DNA of 64,000 nucleotides from assembly GCF_014651015.1 (NCBI RefSeq), contig NZ_BMWB01000008.1:1-64000 (forward strand), written 5' to 3'. Numbering within the stretch: position 1 is the first letter of the stretch; each line of letters starts with the position of its first letter. The translations under genes and the position numbers were made by a program. Under the pieces are notes generated by a model, which saw only the letters and a list, made by a program, of their open reading frames with translations, was not told the origin of the DNA and ran no database searches. The DNA comes from Streptomyces xantholiticus (GTDB taxonomy: Bacteria > Actinomycetota > Actinomycetes > Streptomycetales > Streptomycetaceae). Positions 26,027 to 33,682 of this stretch are shown piece by piece.

Positions 26027-26884
26027 TCAGCGCACGCCCGCCGGAAGCTCGATCTTCCCGTCGTACGGGCCCTGGTTCTCCTCGCCGACCTGCTGCTCGA
26101 AGGTGATGTCCTGCCCGTTGTACGGAATCAGGAAGCCGAAGTCGAGGCGGTGGCTCTTGATCCGGTACGTCTTCGCGTCAAGGACCAGCACCTCCTCCAG
26201 GCCGGAGAGGGTCAACCGGTCGTCCTGCACCGCGATGCCGGCCTCGCGCAGCTGCTCGGCCGTGGGGTCGAACTCGCGCTTCGCCTTCTTCGCCCACGCC
26301 CTGTCCTGGACGGCGCTCAGCTTCTGCCTGCCGCTCGCGACGCGGAGTTCGACCGTGCCGTCTCCCGCCTCGGTGACCTTCACGTCGTCTCCGGAGGCCT
26401 GCGCGTAGATCCGGAACTCGTCGACGACCGAGACCGGGTCCTCGGCCTTGTTCCGCATCTCGGGGTCGGCGGGGGACACGGCCTTCCAGGCGCCCCCGTC
26501 CTCCTTCAGATACCCCGCGTCGCCGATGACGTAGAGCTCCTCGGACTTCTTCTTCCCCTTGCTGCTGGTGCTGACGCCCTGCGAGTGCAGTGTCGCCGTC
26601 CCCATGCCGCGCCTGACGGTGCCCCGGTAGGTCGCGGCGCTCTTCTGCCCCTGGAGCGTCAGACCCTCCTCTCCCGTCACGGAGAAGGTCCAGGCGGACT
26701 CCGCCGCCATCGCCTTCTCGGCGAGGTCGAGGAAGTCCTCCGCGGACTCGGGCGCCGGGGACGACGGCGCCGCCGCCTCCCGGCCCCCCGACCCGGCCGG
26801 CTCCTCCGCCTCCGCGCCGCAGGCGGCCAGCGAAAGAGCGAGCGGGAGGGCGAGCAGGACGGTGCGTCCGGGGCGAGTTCGCAT
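26027..26884 (-). CDS. Putative lipoprotein (LppX/LprG-like region)
   Basis: This 285-residue exported lipoprotein has an LSLAAC lipobox (Cys near residue 22). After a short Pro/Ser/Gly linker comes a beta-rich domain. It opens with EDFLDLAEKAMAAESAWTFSVTGEE and contains ELYVIGDAGYLKEDGGAWKAV, consistent with lipid- or ligand-binding LppX/LprG-type folds (tentative). The ATG at 26884 has AAGGAAAAGG upstream; the upstream frame to 26959 is ignored. It heads a two-gene operon with the hypothetical gene at 25132. Confidence 0.8.
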   Translation of the reverse strand: MRTRPGRTVLLALPLALSLAACGAEAEEPAGSGGREAAAPSSPAPESAEDFLDLAEKAMAAESAWTFSVTGEEGLTLQGQKSAATYRGTVRRGMGTATLHSQGVSTSSKGKKKSEELYVIGDAGYLKEDGGAWKAVSPADPEMRNKAEDPVSVVDEFRIYAQASGDDVKVTEAGDGTVELRVASGRQKLSAVQDRAWAKKAKREFDPTAEQLREAGIAVQDDRLTLSGLEEVLVLDAKTYRIKSHRLDFGFLIPYNGQDITFEQQVGEENQGPYDGKIELPAGVR

Positions 26885-26977
26885 GGGCCTTTTCCTTACG
26901 TCACGACGGGCGGCGCGGACTGTACAGCAGCGCCCGGCCCTGATCACCCCGGCGGACATTCGTGACGTCCGGACCCG

Positions 26978-27244
26978 TCACGTCAGGTGGATCCTCAACT
27001 CTTCGTCGTGTTCCACGTGCCCGACCACGACCCCGGTGACCGGGTCGCCCGCACCGGGCCGGATCACCACCGAATCGTCGGCCGGGTCCTTGCGCATCCC
27101 GGCAAGGTCCGCGACCACGCCGTAGCGCCGCACACCTTCGACGGCCACGAATACGCCGAAGGCGGCGACACTCTCGACGGTGCCCCTGACCTCTGATCCG
27201 ACGGGGTGCTTCAGCTTCGCAGCGGCCCATTCCCGATGTGTCAC
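26978..27244 (-). CDS. Small S1-like RNA-binding domain protein
   Basis: This 88-residue protein consists almost wholly of an S1-type OB fold: HPVGSEVRGTVESVAAFGVFVAVEGV, then GVVADLAGM and GDPVTGVVVGHVEHDEELRIHL. It probably binds RNA or another partner. The GTG start at 27244 overlaps the TGA of the upstream SMI1/KNR4 gene (GTGA), so it is translationally coupled to that immunity-type protein. A longer frame in the same register across the SMI1 gene is an arginine-rich artefact and is ignored. Confidence 0.7.
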   Translation of the reverse strand: MTHREWAAAKLKHPVGSEVRGTVESVAAFGVFVAVEGVRRYGVVADLAGMRKDPADDSVVIRPGAGDPVTGVVVGHVEHDEELRIHLT

Positions 27245-28194
27245 GGCGACGGCGCGCTCTCGTAGCTCTGGAACCAGTGGGTGTCGAAGTAGCGGGCCGT
27301 CGAGAAGGGGTGTTCCCGTTCGGTGAGCATCCGGTGGACGAACTCGGCGGTCGTGCCGTCGAACCGGACCCACGAGTCGGGGATGTCCTCGGTCACGAGG
27401 ACGGGCCACTTGTCGGGGTCGGCGTCCTCGGTGAGCCAGTAGAACTCGTCCGCCTGCTCGGAGCTCGCCCACTTCAGCAGCCCGCCGGCGGCCGGATACA
27501 CCTCGTACGGCCTCCACAGCTCGCTGCCGCGCGTCCTGGCCCACTCGCCCAGCCACTCGGTGTGCCGGACGATGTCCCCGCTCTCGAAGGCCGCGTCGGG
27601 TACCTGGAGTTGGAGGAAGCCGTCGAAGGCGCCCGCCCCGAAGATCTCGGCGAGCCGCTTGTAGTCGCTCGGCAGCGCGGTCCCGAGCCGGGTCTCGACC
27701 GCCGCCCAGTCGACCGTGCGCACGCGGGTCGTGTCCCATCCCGTGACGGCGACGACCCCGTCCACCCAGGAAGTCTCGTCCGCCATGTCCGCTGCGGGAT
27801 CCTCTCGTTCCGCGACCAGCGCCACGAGCCGGACGCCGTCGCCGTCGCCGTCACGAGCCTTACCGCAGCCGATCCATCGGTCCGCGTAAGCCCATGCGCG
27901 CATCTCGACGATCCGCTCGCCGAACGGCGTCAGCAGCGGGAGCCCGGTCCGCCCGGTCACGGTCGGGTCGGCGTACCCGTCCATGGCGAGGTTGCGCGGC
28001 TGCCCGTACCGCCCGCCGAGCTCCCCCAGGAGCTCCGGGAGGCCCACCTCCGCCGACGGTGCCAGGCATACGTGCCCTGCCGGATGCCCCGGCTCCGCAC
28101 ACACCAGGTCGCCGGTGCCCGGGGCGGCCAGCCGGTGGACCGCCGAGAGGAGTTCGTCCAGGCGGAGTTCTTCCCGTTCATCCATGGCGGACAT
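27241..28194 (-). CDS. SMI1/KNR4 (SUKH) family protein
   Basis: This roughly 317-residue cytoplasmic protein has the SUKH core in its C-terminal half: VDWAAVETRLGTALPSDYKRLAEIFGAGAFDGFLQL, then SSEQADEFYWLTEDADPDKWPVLV and a final DTHWFQSY. An N-terminal region of about 130 residues (SAVHRLAAPGTGDLVCAEPGHPAGH...) is not assigned. SUKH proteins are best known as immunity proteins against secreted polymorphic toxins. The start is uncertain: ATG at 28194 and 28185 are in frame and no good ribosome site is visible. It is coupled to the S1-like gene. Confidence 0.8.
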   Translation of the reverse strand: MSAMDEREELRLDELLSAVHRLAAPGTGDLVCAEPGHPAGHVCLAPSAEVGLPELLGELGGRYGQPRNLAMDGYADPTVTGRTGLPLLTPFGERIVEMRAWAYADRWIGCGKARDGDGDGVRLVALVAEREDPAADMADETSWVDGVVAVTGWDTTRVRTVDWAAVETRLGTALPSDYKRLAEIFGAGAFDGFLQLQVPDAAFESGDIVRHTEWLGEWARTRGSELWRPYEVYPAAGGLLKWASSEQADEFYWLTEDADPDKWPVLVTEDIPDSWVRFDGTTAEFVHRMLTEREHPFSTARYFDTHWFQSYESAPSP

Positions 28195-28333
28195 TGAAGC
28201 GGGCGGGGCTGACATCGACCTGGGCGGGCAGGCCGAGATGTCGCTCCACCACCGACCCGCACGCCCGACGCTCCTGCTCCCCGCGGGCGACGACGACGTG
28301 TCCGACGACGCCGCCGAACGCCCGACATCCGTC

Positions 28334-28930
28334 CTACGAGCCGTTGTCGGTGTCGAGGACCCCGAAGCGCTCGCCGCCGCGCTCCTCGACGGCCAGGGTG
28401 CATCCGGCACCGCGACCCGGACCACGACAGGGGACGGGGTCCGGATCGACGACGGCCCGTACTCCCACCGGAACCCTGCCGACCGCCTCGCCCTGCCGAC
28501 CGCCTCGTCCCTGCCGTCCGCCCGACTGGCCCGGGTGTCGGCCGCGCCGGCCTTCCGACTGCCAGGTCGCCAGCTCGCACCACACGGTCTTGCTGCCGGG
28601 CCCCTGTTCCACACCCCACCGCAGGGTCAGCGCGTCGAGCAGCGCCAGACCGCGGCCCGACTCGTCGTCGGCGGTGGCTTCGCAGAGGACGGGCAGAGCA
28701 TGCGGGTCGGGGTCGGTGACCTCCAGTCGCGTACGGCCCTGCTCGCAGCCCACCTGAACGGTCACGAGTACGCCCTCACCGAGGTGCCGGACGACGTTCG
28801 CCAGCAACTCACTCGCACAGAGCTGGAGATCGGCGCACGGACCGCCCATGTACGCGCGCAGGGCGCTGCGCACCCCGGCAACGGCCTGCGGGGTGGCGAG
28901 CAGTGCCAGGGTCAGGGGTGGTCGCATCAC
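28334..28930 (-). CDS. HATPase-fold (SpoIIAB-like) ATP-binding protein
   Basis: This 198-residue protein has a GHKL ATPase fold in its first 120 residues. The N-box is CASELLANVVRH, followed by LEVTDPD and the glycine box DDESGRGLALLDALTLRWG. The remaining roughly 70 residues are Arg/Gly-rich and unlike the family, so the C-terminus may be drifted or frameshifted. Such kinases are common beside XRE/DUF397 pairs in Streptomyces, where they are thought to act in regulation. The GTG at 28930 overlaps the TGA of the 67-residue gene upstream. The divergent XRE and DUF397 genes complete the cassette. Confidence 0.8.
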   Translation of the reverse strand: MMRPPLTLALLATPQAVAGVRSALRAYMGGPCADLQLCASELLANVVRHLGEGVLVTVQVGCEQGRTRLEVTDPDPHALPVLCEATADDESGRGLALLDALTLRWGVEQGPGSKTVWCELATWQSEGRRGRHPGQSGGRQGRGGRQGEAVGRVPVGVRAVVDPDPVPCRGPGRGAGCTLAVEERGGERFGVLDTDNGS

Positions 28931-29130
28931 GCGGCCCCCTTGCGGAGGGCGGCCACCAGCGCACGGGCGGTCAGCAGGTTGCAGTTGCCGAGCGCGATGA
29001 GCGGCCGGTTCGGATAGCGAGCGGCGAAGGTCGGCAGGTCGACACCGAGGGACGGCAGCGTGATGCCGTGTGCGGCGAGGGCGGCCCGCAGCTCCTCGGC
29101 GCAGGTCTGGGCGTCGGGCTGGTCGTGCAT
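28927..29130 (-). CDS. Small conserved hypothetical protein of the XRE/DUF397 cassette
   Basis: This 67-residue soluble protein begins MHDQPDAQTCAEELRAALAA and ends in NCNLLTARALVAALRKGAA. I do not recognise a named domain. It has an AAGGTGTGAA-like ribosome site upstream of the ATG at 29130. It overlaps the ATPase gene by four bases (GTGA-type), indicating coupled translation. Its divergent neighbour is the XRE regulator, so it is probably part of the same regulatory cassette. Confidence 0.65.
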   Translation of the reverse strand: MHDQPDAQTCAEELRAALAAHGITLPSLGVDLPTFAARYPNRPLIALGNCNLLTARALVAALRKGAA

Positions 29131-29307
29131 GGGGTTCACACCTTCCAGTGCGCTCTGTGACGAATCACTCACACACTGCCCACCAGGGGCGTAGCTTGAA
29201 AAGTGTTCAGGCCCCCGGCTCTGAACTGCACCAATTCGTGGGAGATGTTGGTACGCGCCCGGGAACGCCGGGAACCGGGCGGTAAACGGGACCAGGGACG
29301 GTGGACG

Positions 29308-30162
29308 ATGGGGCAGCGCAAGGACATCGACGGCTCGGCAAGCGTCCCGACCTTCTACGGCAGCGAGTTGCGCTGGAAACGGGAGGAGGCCGGGCTCACC
29401 CTCCAGCAACTGGTCGAGGGCAGCTTCTACGGCCCCAGCCACCTCAGCGAGATCGAACGCGGCACGCGCCGGATGCCGGCGGAACTGGCCGAGCACGTGG
29501 ACGAGGTGCTCGGCACGGACGGCTTCTTCAAGCGCCGCTGCGAGGACGTGCGGAAAGCGAAACGGCGGGGCCACGCGAGCTACTTCGAGCGGGTGCTTGA
29601 GGCGGAGAAGCACGCGGAGACCATCGAGGAGTGGTGCCCGACCCTGATCCCCGGCCTGCTCCAGACCGATGCCTACGCGCGGGCGGTGGTGCGGTCGGCG
29701 CACCCGATGGCCCTTGACGAGGCGGTCGAGGAGAAGGTGAGCGCCCGGATGGCGCGGGGCCGAATCTTCGAGGACGACCACACAAAGCCGGACTACTGGG
29801 CGATCCTGCCCGAGTCGCTGCTGCGCCAACCGATCCTTCCGCCGGAGCAGACGGCCGAACAGCTGGAGCGCATTGCGGCGCTGGCACGCTGCCGCCGGAT
29901 CGTTCCCCAGATCCTTCCGTGGAGCTGCGGGCCGCACCCCCTGATGCTCGGCACGGCCAAGATCATGACCTTTCCCGACGCCCCGCCACTTGTCTACACG
30001 GAGGCGCAGTACAGCGGAGACACCATCGACGATCCGGCCCTCGTGAAGCAGTACCGCAAGGCATACGATCGGCTCAGGGCCGCCGCACTGCCGCCGGAGG
30101 CGTCCCTCGCCCTGATCGAGCAAGCGGCTGAGGATGTTCGAAATGGCAAGCATCAGCATTGA
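29308..30162 (+). CDS. XRE-family regulator with DUF5753 (Scr1-type)
   Basis: This 284-residue protein has an N-terminal helix-turn-helix (ELRWKREEAGLTLQQLVEGSFYGPSHLSEIERGTRRMP, residues about 16-52) followed by a DUF5753 domain. That domain includes EEWCPTLIPGLLQTDAYARAVV and ARMARGRIFEDDH. This architecture is abundant in Streptomyces and is linked to DUF397 partners as a proposed toxin-antitoxin-like or bald-type regulatory pair. The ATG at 29308 follows AGGGACGGTGG. The gene overlaps the DUF397 gene by 20 bases. It probably represses the cassette promoter region between it and the divergent small gene. Confidence 0.88.
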   Translation: MGQRKDIDGSASVPTFYGSELRWKREEAGLTLQQLVEGSFYGPSHLSEIERGTRRMPAELAEHVDEVLGTDGFFKRRCEDVRKAKRRGHASYFERVLEAEKHAETIEEWCPTLIPGLLQTDAYARAVVRSAHPMALDEAVEEKVSARMARGRIFEDDHTKPDYWAILPESLLRQPILPPEQTAEQLERIAALARCRRIVPQILPWSCGPHPLMLGTAKIMTFPDAPPLVYTEAQYSGDTIDDPALVKQYRKAYDRLRAAALPPEASLALIEQAAEDVRNGKHQH

Positions 30163-30439
30163 CTTGAGCACCGCCGTCTGGCGCAAGAGCACCTACAGCA
30201 ACGGCGACGGCGGCGACTGCGTCGAGGTCGCCGAGGCCTTCCCCGGCGCCGCCCGCTGGCGCACGAGCACCTACAGCAACGGCGACGGCGGAAACTGCGT
30301 CGAGGTGTGCGACGCCCACACCGGTGTCGTCCCCGTCCGCGACTCGAAGGTCCCGAGCGGCCCGGTCCTCACCGTTCCTGCCCCGGCCTGGTCGTCCTTC
30401 GTCAACGCCTTGAAAGACGGGGTCGTCGGGGCCGCGTAA
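30143..30439 (+). CDS. DUF397 protein with a duplicated WRKSTYSNGDGG motif
   Basis: This 98-residue protein is of the DUF397 type normally encoded after XRE/DUF5753 regulators. The family motif (W.KS.YS.G.GG.CVEV) occurs twice, at about residues 12-27 and 38-53. The copies are 78 bases (26 codons) apart and nearly identical at DNA level, so a recent in-frame tandem duplication enlarged the protein. The DSKVPSGPVLTVP and WSSFVNALKDG end is as in single-copy members. The ATG at 30143 has AGGA nine bases upstream. Confidence 0.88.
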   Translation: MASISIDLSTAVWRKSTYSNGDGGDCVEVAEAFPGAARWRTSTYSNGDGGNCVEVCDAHTGVVPVRDSKVPSGPVLTVPAPAWSSFVNALKDGVVGAA

Positions 30440-30451
30440 GCCGAGGGTGGG

Positions 30452-30970
30452 TCAGCCGATGGGCTGGAAGAAGGGACCCTCGGGAGCGAAGTTGCGCGAG
30501 CAGACGCCCACGTCCTCGCCCCTCACATACGCCAGCATCCAGTCGCCGAACGACATGTCGTACTCCAGGAACTCCCCTTCGTCGCTCTCGTAGACGAAGA
30601 CCGACCACGCCTCGGGCGCCTCCTTGGGGACGCGGAAGAACATGGTCTCCCCCGATGCGGCCGACCCCCAGGGGAACAGCTCCCCCGGGCCGGTACCCAC
30701 CGGCTGGGTCACCATGTCCTCCGGTGCGTGTGCCCAGGCCTCGATGTCCGACCTGATCAGCCGTCCGAGATTTCCGTGCGCCACACCCGGATGAGTCGTG
30801 TGCACCTGATTGTTGATCAGCACCGGCCCGTAGGCGTCGCAGAACTCACGGAAGTCGTCGGGAAACACGATCCCGAGCTCTCCCTCGAGCCGGTGCCAGG
30901 GAGCCGGGTCGGACCACCCGAACCGCGGCTCCCCCAGCAGCGCCCTGATGTCGTCGAAACTGGTGATGAT
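30452..30970 (-). CDS. SMI1/KNR4 (SUKH) family protein lacking a canonical start
   Basis: The coding frame gives about 172 residues: SFDDIRALLGEPRFGWSDPAPW, then ELGIVFPDDFREFCDAYGPVLINNQ and a final VCSRNFAPEGPFFQP. It is a paralogue of the gene at 38948. No ATG, GTG or TTG occurs between the in-frame TAG upstream and this region. An AGGGGAG ribosome site lies just before two ATC codons (30970 and 30967), so an AUC start or a lost ATG is likely. Starting at the internal GTG (30868) would delete the conserved N-terminal helix. It is expected to be a cytoplasmic immunity-type protein. Confidence 0.7.
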   Translation of the reverse strand: MITSFDDIRALLGEPRFGWSDPAPWHRLEGELGIVFPDDFREFCDAYGPVLINNQVHTTHPGVAHGNLGRLIRSDIEAWAHAPEDMVTQPVGTGPGELFPWGSAASGETMFFRVPKEAPEAWSVFVYESDEGEFLEYDMSFGDWMLAYVRGEDVGVCSRNFAPEGPFFQPIG

Positions 30971-31027
30971 TCGCTCCCCTGGACGGTGTACCGGCGGCCG
31001 GGCGGGCCGGACCCGCCCCGATGCGGA

Positions 31028-31162
31028 CTACCACCTGCCGGCGCTGATCACATACGCGCCGATCGCGGCGGCTGCGGTCGTGAAGAGGACGACGACCAGC
31101 CGGGCCGTCCAGTTGTCCTCCTCGATCGCCATCTGGATCGTTCGCCAGAACTGGCTTCCCAT
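31028..31162 (-). CDS. Small single-pass membrane protein
   Basis: This 44-residue protein begins MGSQFWRTIQMAIEEDNW and has one hydrophobic helix (LVVVLFTTAAAAIGAYVI). The ribosome site AAGGAGG lies five bases before the ATG, so it is very likely translated. Function unknown. The 50-bp dispersed element lies 40-90 bases upstream, in the position of a promoter. Confidence 0.7.
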   Translation of the reverse strand: MGSQFWRTIQMAIEEDNWTARLVVVLFTTAAAAIGAYVISAGRW

Positions 31163-31201
31163 AACGCCTCCTTGGCATCGTGCGGTCTGTATCCGCGCGA
31201 A

Positions 31202-31251
31202 GACCAGTCGGCTCACCCGCTACTGCGCCCAGACCCCAAAAAACGTCACAC
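31202..31251 (+). repeat. 50-bp dispersed element, copy B
   Basis: An ungapped match to 21077-21126 (42 of 50 by hand). Here it lies between the small membrane protein gene (minus) and a SUKH gene (plus). Confidence 0.65.
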
Positions 31252-31365
31252 GACGGAGACGGCGCACCGCCATCCTCGGCAGGATCCAGGCTCCATGACC
31301 AGCCCGCGGAATCGGGCCACGGGAGTCATGAGCCGAGCAGCGGCGGGTCTGGCACGCTTCTGCCC

Positions 31366-31935
31366 ATGAAGGACGACCTGATCGCCACGCAGACTCCCAA
31401 ATGCCGCGTCACCGAACCCGAAGCGGCCATTGCGGCGCTGGAGCACGCTGCTCCCGGACTGCCCGATTTCCGCCGGCCGGAGAGTGCTGCGATCGACTGG
31501 GCCGTCGTCGAAGGGGGTTTGGGCACCGCGCTTCCCTGCGATTACAAGTACCTCGCGGAGTGGTACCCGCCCTTCGCCGTCGGAGATTTCCTTCTCGTCC
31601 CTCTTCCCGAGCCGGGCAAGGAGCACCACGCCCTTCGCGGTATCCGCGACAGCCTCGAAGTACTTGCCGACGCCTGGCTGGAACCCCGCATCGGTCTGCG
31701 AGCTCATCCCGCACCTGGCGGTCTGCTGCCGTGGGCGGAGTCGGACGAGAGCGACAAGTTCATGTGGAGCACCACCGGAGACTCCCCGCAGGACTGGATC
31801 GTCACGGTCGCTTCCCGTGGCGGAGGGTGGTGGCACTACGCCGGCGGCGCAGTTCAGTTCCTCGCCGAGTACTGCGACGGGACGCTCGAACCCTGGGCAC
31901 TGCCGCCGGTCGCCCCCGAAGTGACCCCCTGCTGA
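31366..31935 (+). CDS. SMI1/KNR4 (SUKH) family protein
   Basis: This 189-residue protein has the typical SUKH pattern: IDWAVVEGGLGTALPCDYKYLAEWYPPFAVGDFLLVPL (about residues 45-82), then GGLLPWAESDESDKFMWSTTG, WIVTVASRGG and a FLAEYCDG end. It is predicted cytoplasmic and presumably an immunity-type protein with no cognate toxin next to it. The ATG at 31366 is the first plausible start; no strong ribosome site is visible. It is separated from the small membrane protein gene by the 50-bp element. Confidence 0.82.
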   Translation: MKDDLIATQTPKCRVTEPEAAIAALEHAAPGLPDFRRPESAAIDWAVVEGGLGTALPCDYKYLAEWYPPFAVGDFLLVPLPEPGKEHHALRGIRDSLEVLADAWLEPRIGLRAHPAPGGLLPWAESDESDKFMWSTTGDSPQDWIVTVASRGGGWWHYAGGAVQFLAEYCDGTLEPWALPPVAPEVTPC

Positions 31936-32221
31936 GCAAGCGGCAGAGGGTCCGGACCTGGCCGGACGTCCTGGCAGCCCTTCGGTGATCACTACGCGAC
32001 GGACCGTGGCTCGCCTTTCGCATGACGAAGCGTTCCCAGCGGCTCCGACCAGTCGGTGACCCGGCGCTCGGTGGCGGTCCCGGTGGGCGAAGTGAGCATG
32101 GATCGACGGGGTGGCGATGCCGATCTCGCGCCCGACCGGCGCCCGCAGCTGCGCCGTCCAGGCCCGCCGAAGAGGCCGGTTGCTCTACGGAACCGGCCTC
32201 CGACGTTCTCCTGCATGAGCT

Positions 32222-32422
32222 CTACCGGGGGCAGCTGATCAGGCGCACGGCCGGCGCGGAGACGACCTGGACGTGCGGGACTTCCGGGAGCCGGATGTTG
32301 ACGAAGCCGCCTTCGATCGCGAAACGGACGTCGTCGGCGCGGGTGACGCGACGACCGTCGGCACCGCTGAGCGTATAGCCGTCCATGAGTTCGATGGAGC
32401 CGGTACGCCAGTCGCGTGTCAT
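32222..32422 (-). CDS. Small conserved hypothetical protein
   Basis: This 66-residue soluble protein begins MTRDWRTGSIELMDGYTLSG and continues DDVRFAIEGGFVNIRLP. It has no recognised domain. Its ATG (32422) overlaps the TGA of the AhpD-like gene (ATGA), so it is the second gene of that operon and under the same TetR control. It may assist the same stress or detoxification function. Confidence 0.6.
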   Translation of the reverse strand: MTRDWRTGSIELMDGYTLSGADGRRVTRADDVRFAIEGGFVNIRLPEVPHVQVVSAPAVRLISCPR

Positions 32423-32940
32423 GCGGCGACCTCCGGGAAGTCGAGGTCGGGCCGAGCCAGGTGATTGAAGTAGTTCGACAGCGTGTTGAGCGCGACATGG
32501 GCGACGATCTCGGCCAGTTCGGCGTCGGTCACCCCGGCCTCGCGGGCGTCGGCCAGCATCCCGTCGTCGACCCGGCCCTGGGTGCGCATGATGTCGTGGG
32601 CCAGACGCAGTACGGCATCGGCGTGCGGGTCGGAGTCGTCGGACGCCTGCCGGGTGCGGGCCAGCTCCTCGTGGGTCAGGCCGAGCCTGCTGCCCCGCAG
32701 GGTGTGGGCACTGACGCAGTAGGTGCAGTGGTTCTTCTGTGCGACCAGCAGTGCGAGCTGCTCTCGAAGGCGGGCCGACAGGACGCCTCGGGTGAGGTGG
32801 TCGCGCATGGCCAGGTAGCCGGCGAGGGCGGCCGGGCCGTTGGCGAGCGCCGCATAGAGGTTGGGCACGCGGCCCAACTGGCGGCGGGTCGTCTCGAGCA
32901 GCTCCGAGGCGTCCTCGGCGAGCTGGGGGATTCGTGGCAC
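32419..32940 (-). CDS. AhpD-like carboxymuconolactone decarboxylase family protein
   Basis: This 173-residue all-helical protein contains the redox motif NHCTYCVSAH, with Cys72, Cys75 and His79. This is the AhpD-like peroxidase active site. It probably reduces organic peroxides or a related substrate in the cytoplasm. The GTG at 32940 has CTGGAG five to six bases upstream; the longer frame to 33000 runs through the operator region and is ignored. It is divergent from a TetR gene across two 16-bp operator repeats, which suggests induction by the TetR ligand. Confidence 0.85.
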   Translation of the reverse strand: MPRIPQLAEDASELLETTRRQLGRVPNLYAALANGPAALAGYLAMRDHLTRGVLSARLREQLALLVAQKNHCTYCVSAHTLRGSRLGLTHEELARTRQASDDSDPHADAVLRLAHDIMRTQGRVDDGMLADAREAGVTDAELAEIVAHVALNTLSNYFNHLARPDLDFPEVAA

Positions 32941-32953
32941 GATGGCTCCAGAT

Positions 32954-32998
32954 GGTACTGATCGGTTCCGTCTTGCAGAGACGGTACTGATCGGTTCC
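32954..32998. promoter_or_regulatory. Tandem operators between AhpD-like and TetR genes
   Basis: GGTACTGATCGGTTCC occurs twice, exactly, at 32954-32969 and 32983-32998. Each copy has an imperfect palindrome ACTGATCGGT centred on GATC. The 29-bp spacing places the copies on nearly the same DNA face. They lie over the divergent promoter region, as expected for TetR autoregulation. Confidence 0.75.
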
Positions 32999-33030
32999 AT
33001 TTCCCGTCAAGACCGGGATACGGTGGGTTC

Positions 33031-33573
33031 ATGGCCACCAGAGCACGCGAACGCCTTCTCGACACCGCCGAGGACCTCTTCTACGCCGAAGGCATCCGGG
33101 CGGTCGGAGTGGAGCGCATCCTGGCCGAGTCCGGGGTGGGCCGGGCCTCCTTCTACCGCCACTTCGCGAGCAAGGACGACCTCGTCGTGGCCGTCCTGCA
33201 GCGGCGGGACCAGGCCTGGCGCGCCTGGCTGGCCGAACGGGTGGCAGCGCTGGGCGGCGAGCCGCTGGACGTGTTCCACGCTCTGGCCGAGCGATTCTCC
33301 CGCGCCGACTTCCGCGGCTGCGCCTTCATCAACACCATGGCGGAGACCGCCGACACCGGCAGCCCTGCCTACCGGGTCGCGGCCGAGCACAAGGAGAGCG
33401 TCACGGCCTATGTCGCCGGCCTGCTCGCGGACAGCGGCCACGCCGAAGCCGAAGAACTGGCACGGCAGTTCGTTCTGCTGATGGACGGGGCGATCGTCAC
33501 CGCGCTGCGGGAACGGACGACCGCCCCCGCCCACGAAGCACGTGCCATGGCGGCAGCCATGCTCGGCACCTGA
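33031..33573 (+). CDS. TetR-family transcriptional regulator
   Basis: This 180-residue regulator has an N-terminal HTH (AEGIRAVGVERILAESGVGRASFYRHFASKDDL, residues about 20-52) and a variable ligand domain. A TACGGT -10 box lies six bases before the ATG at 33031 and no ribosome site is seen, so it is probably leaderless. It faces the AhpD-like gene and the two operators, the standard layout of a repressor that controls both itself and its neighbour. The C-terminal domain contains FINTMAETAD. Confidence 0.88.
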   Translation: MATRARERLLDTAEDLFYAEGIRAVGVERILAESGVGRASFYRHFASKDDLVVAVLQRRDQAWRAWLAERVAALGGEPLDVFHALAERFSRADFRGCAFINTMAETADTGSPAYRVAAEHKESVTAYVAGLLADSGHAEAEELARQFVLLMDGAIVTALRERTTAPAHEARAMAAAMLGT

Positions 33574-33682
33574 CGTCCCGGCAATGCGGCTCCCAGGGAT
33601 CGAGGGCGCCGTCGACCGCCGCACGCCCAGGGGCGGAACCTGCGGAATGGGCGAACGCCCCGAACCGAACAAGGAACGGCAC

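Noticed and set aside
32047..32056. GACCAGTCGG resembling the 50-bp element
   Set aside because: Only 10 bases match and none of the other blocks follow.
31936..32221. Short open frames between the SUKH gene at 31366 and the small gene at 32222
   Set aside because: Arg/Pro-rich shadows with no ribosome site or conserved pattern.
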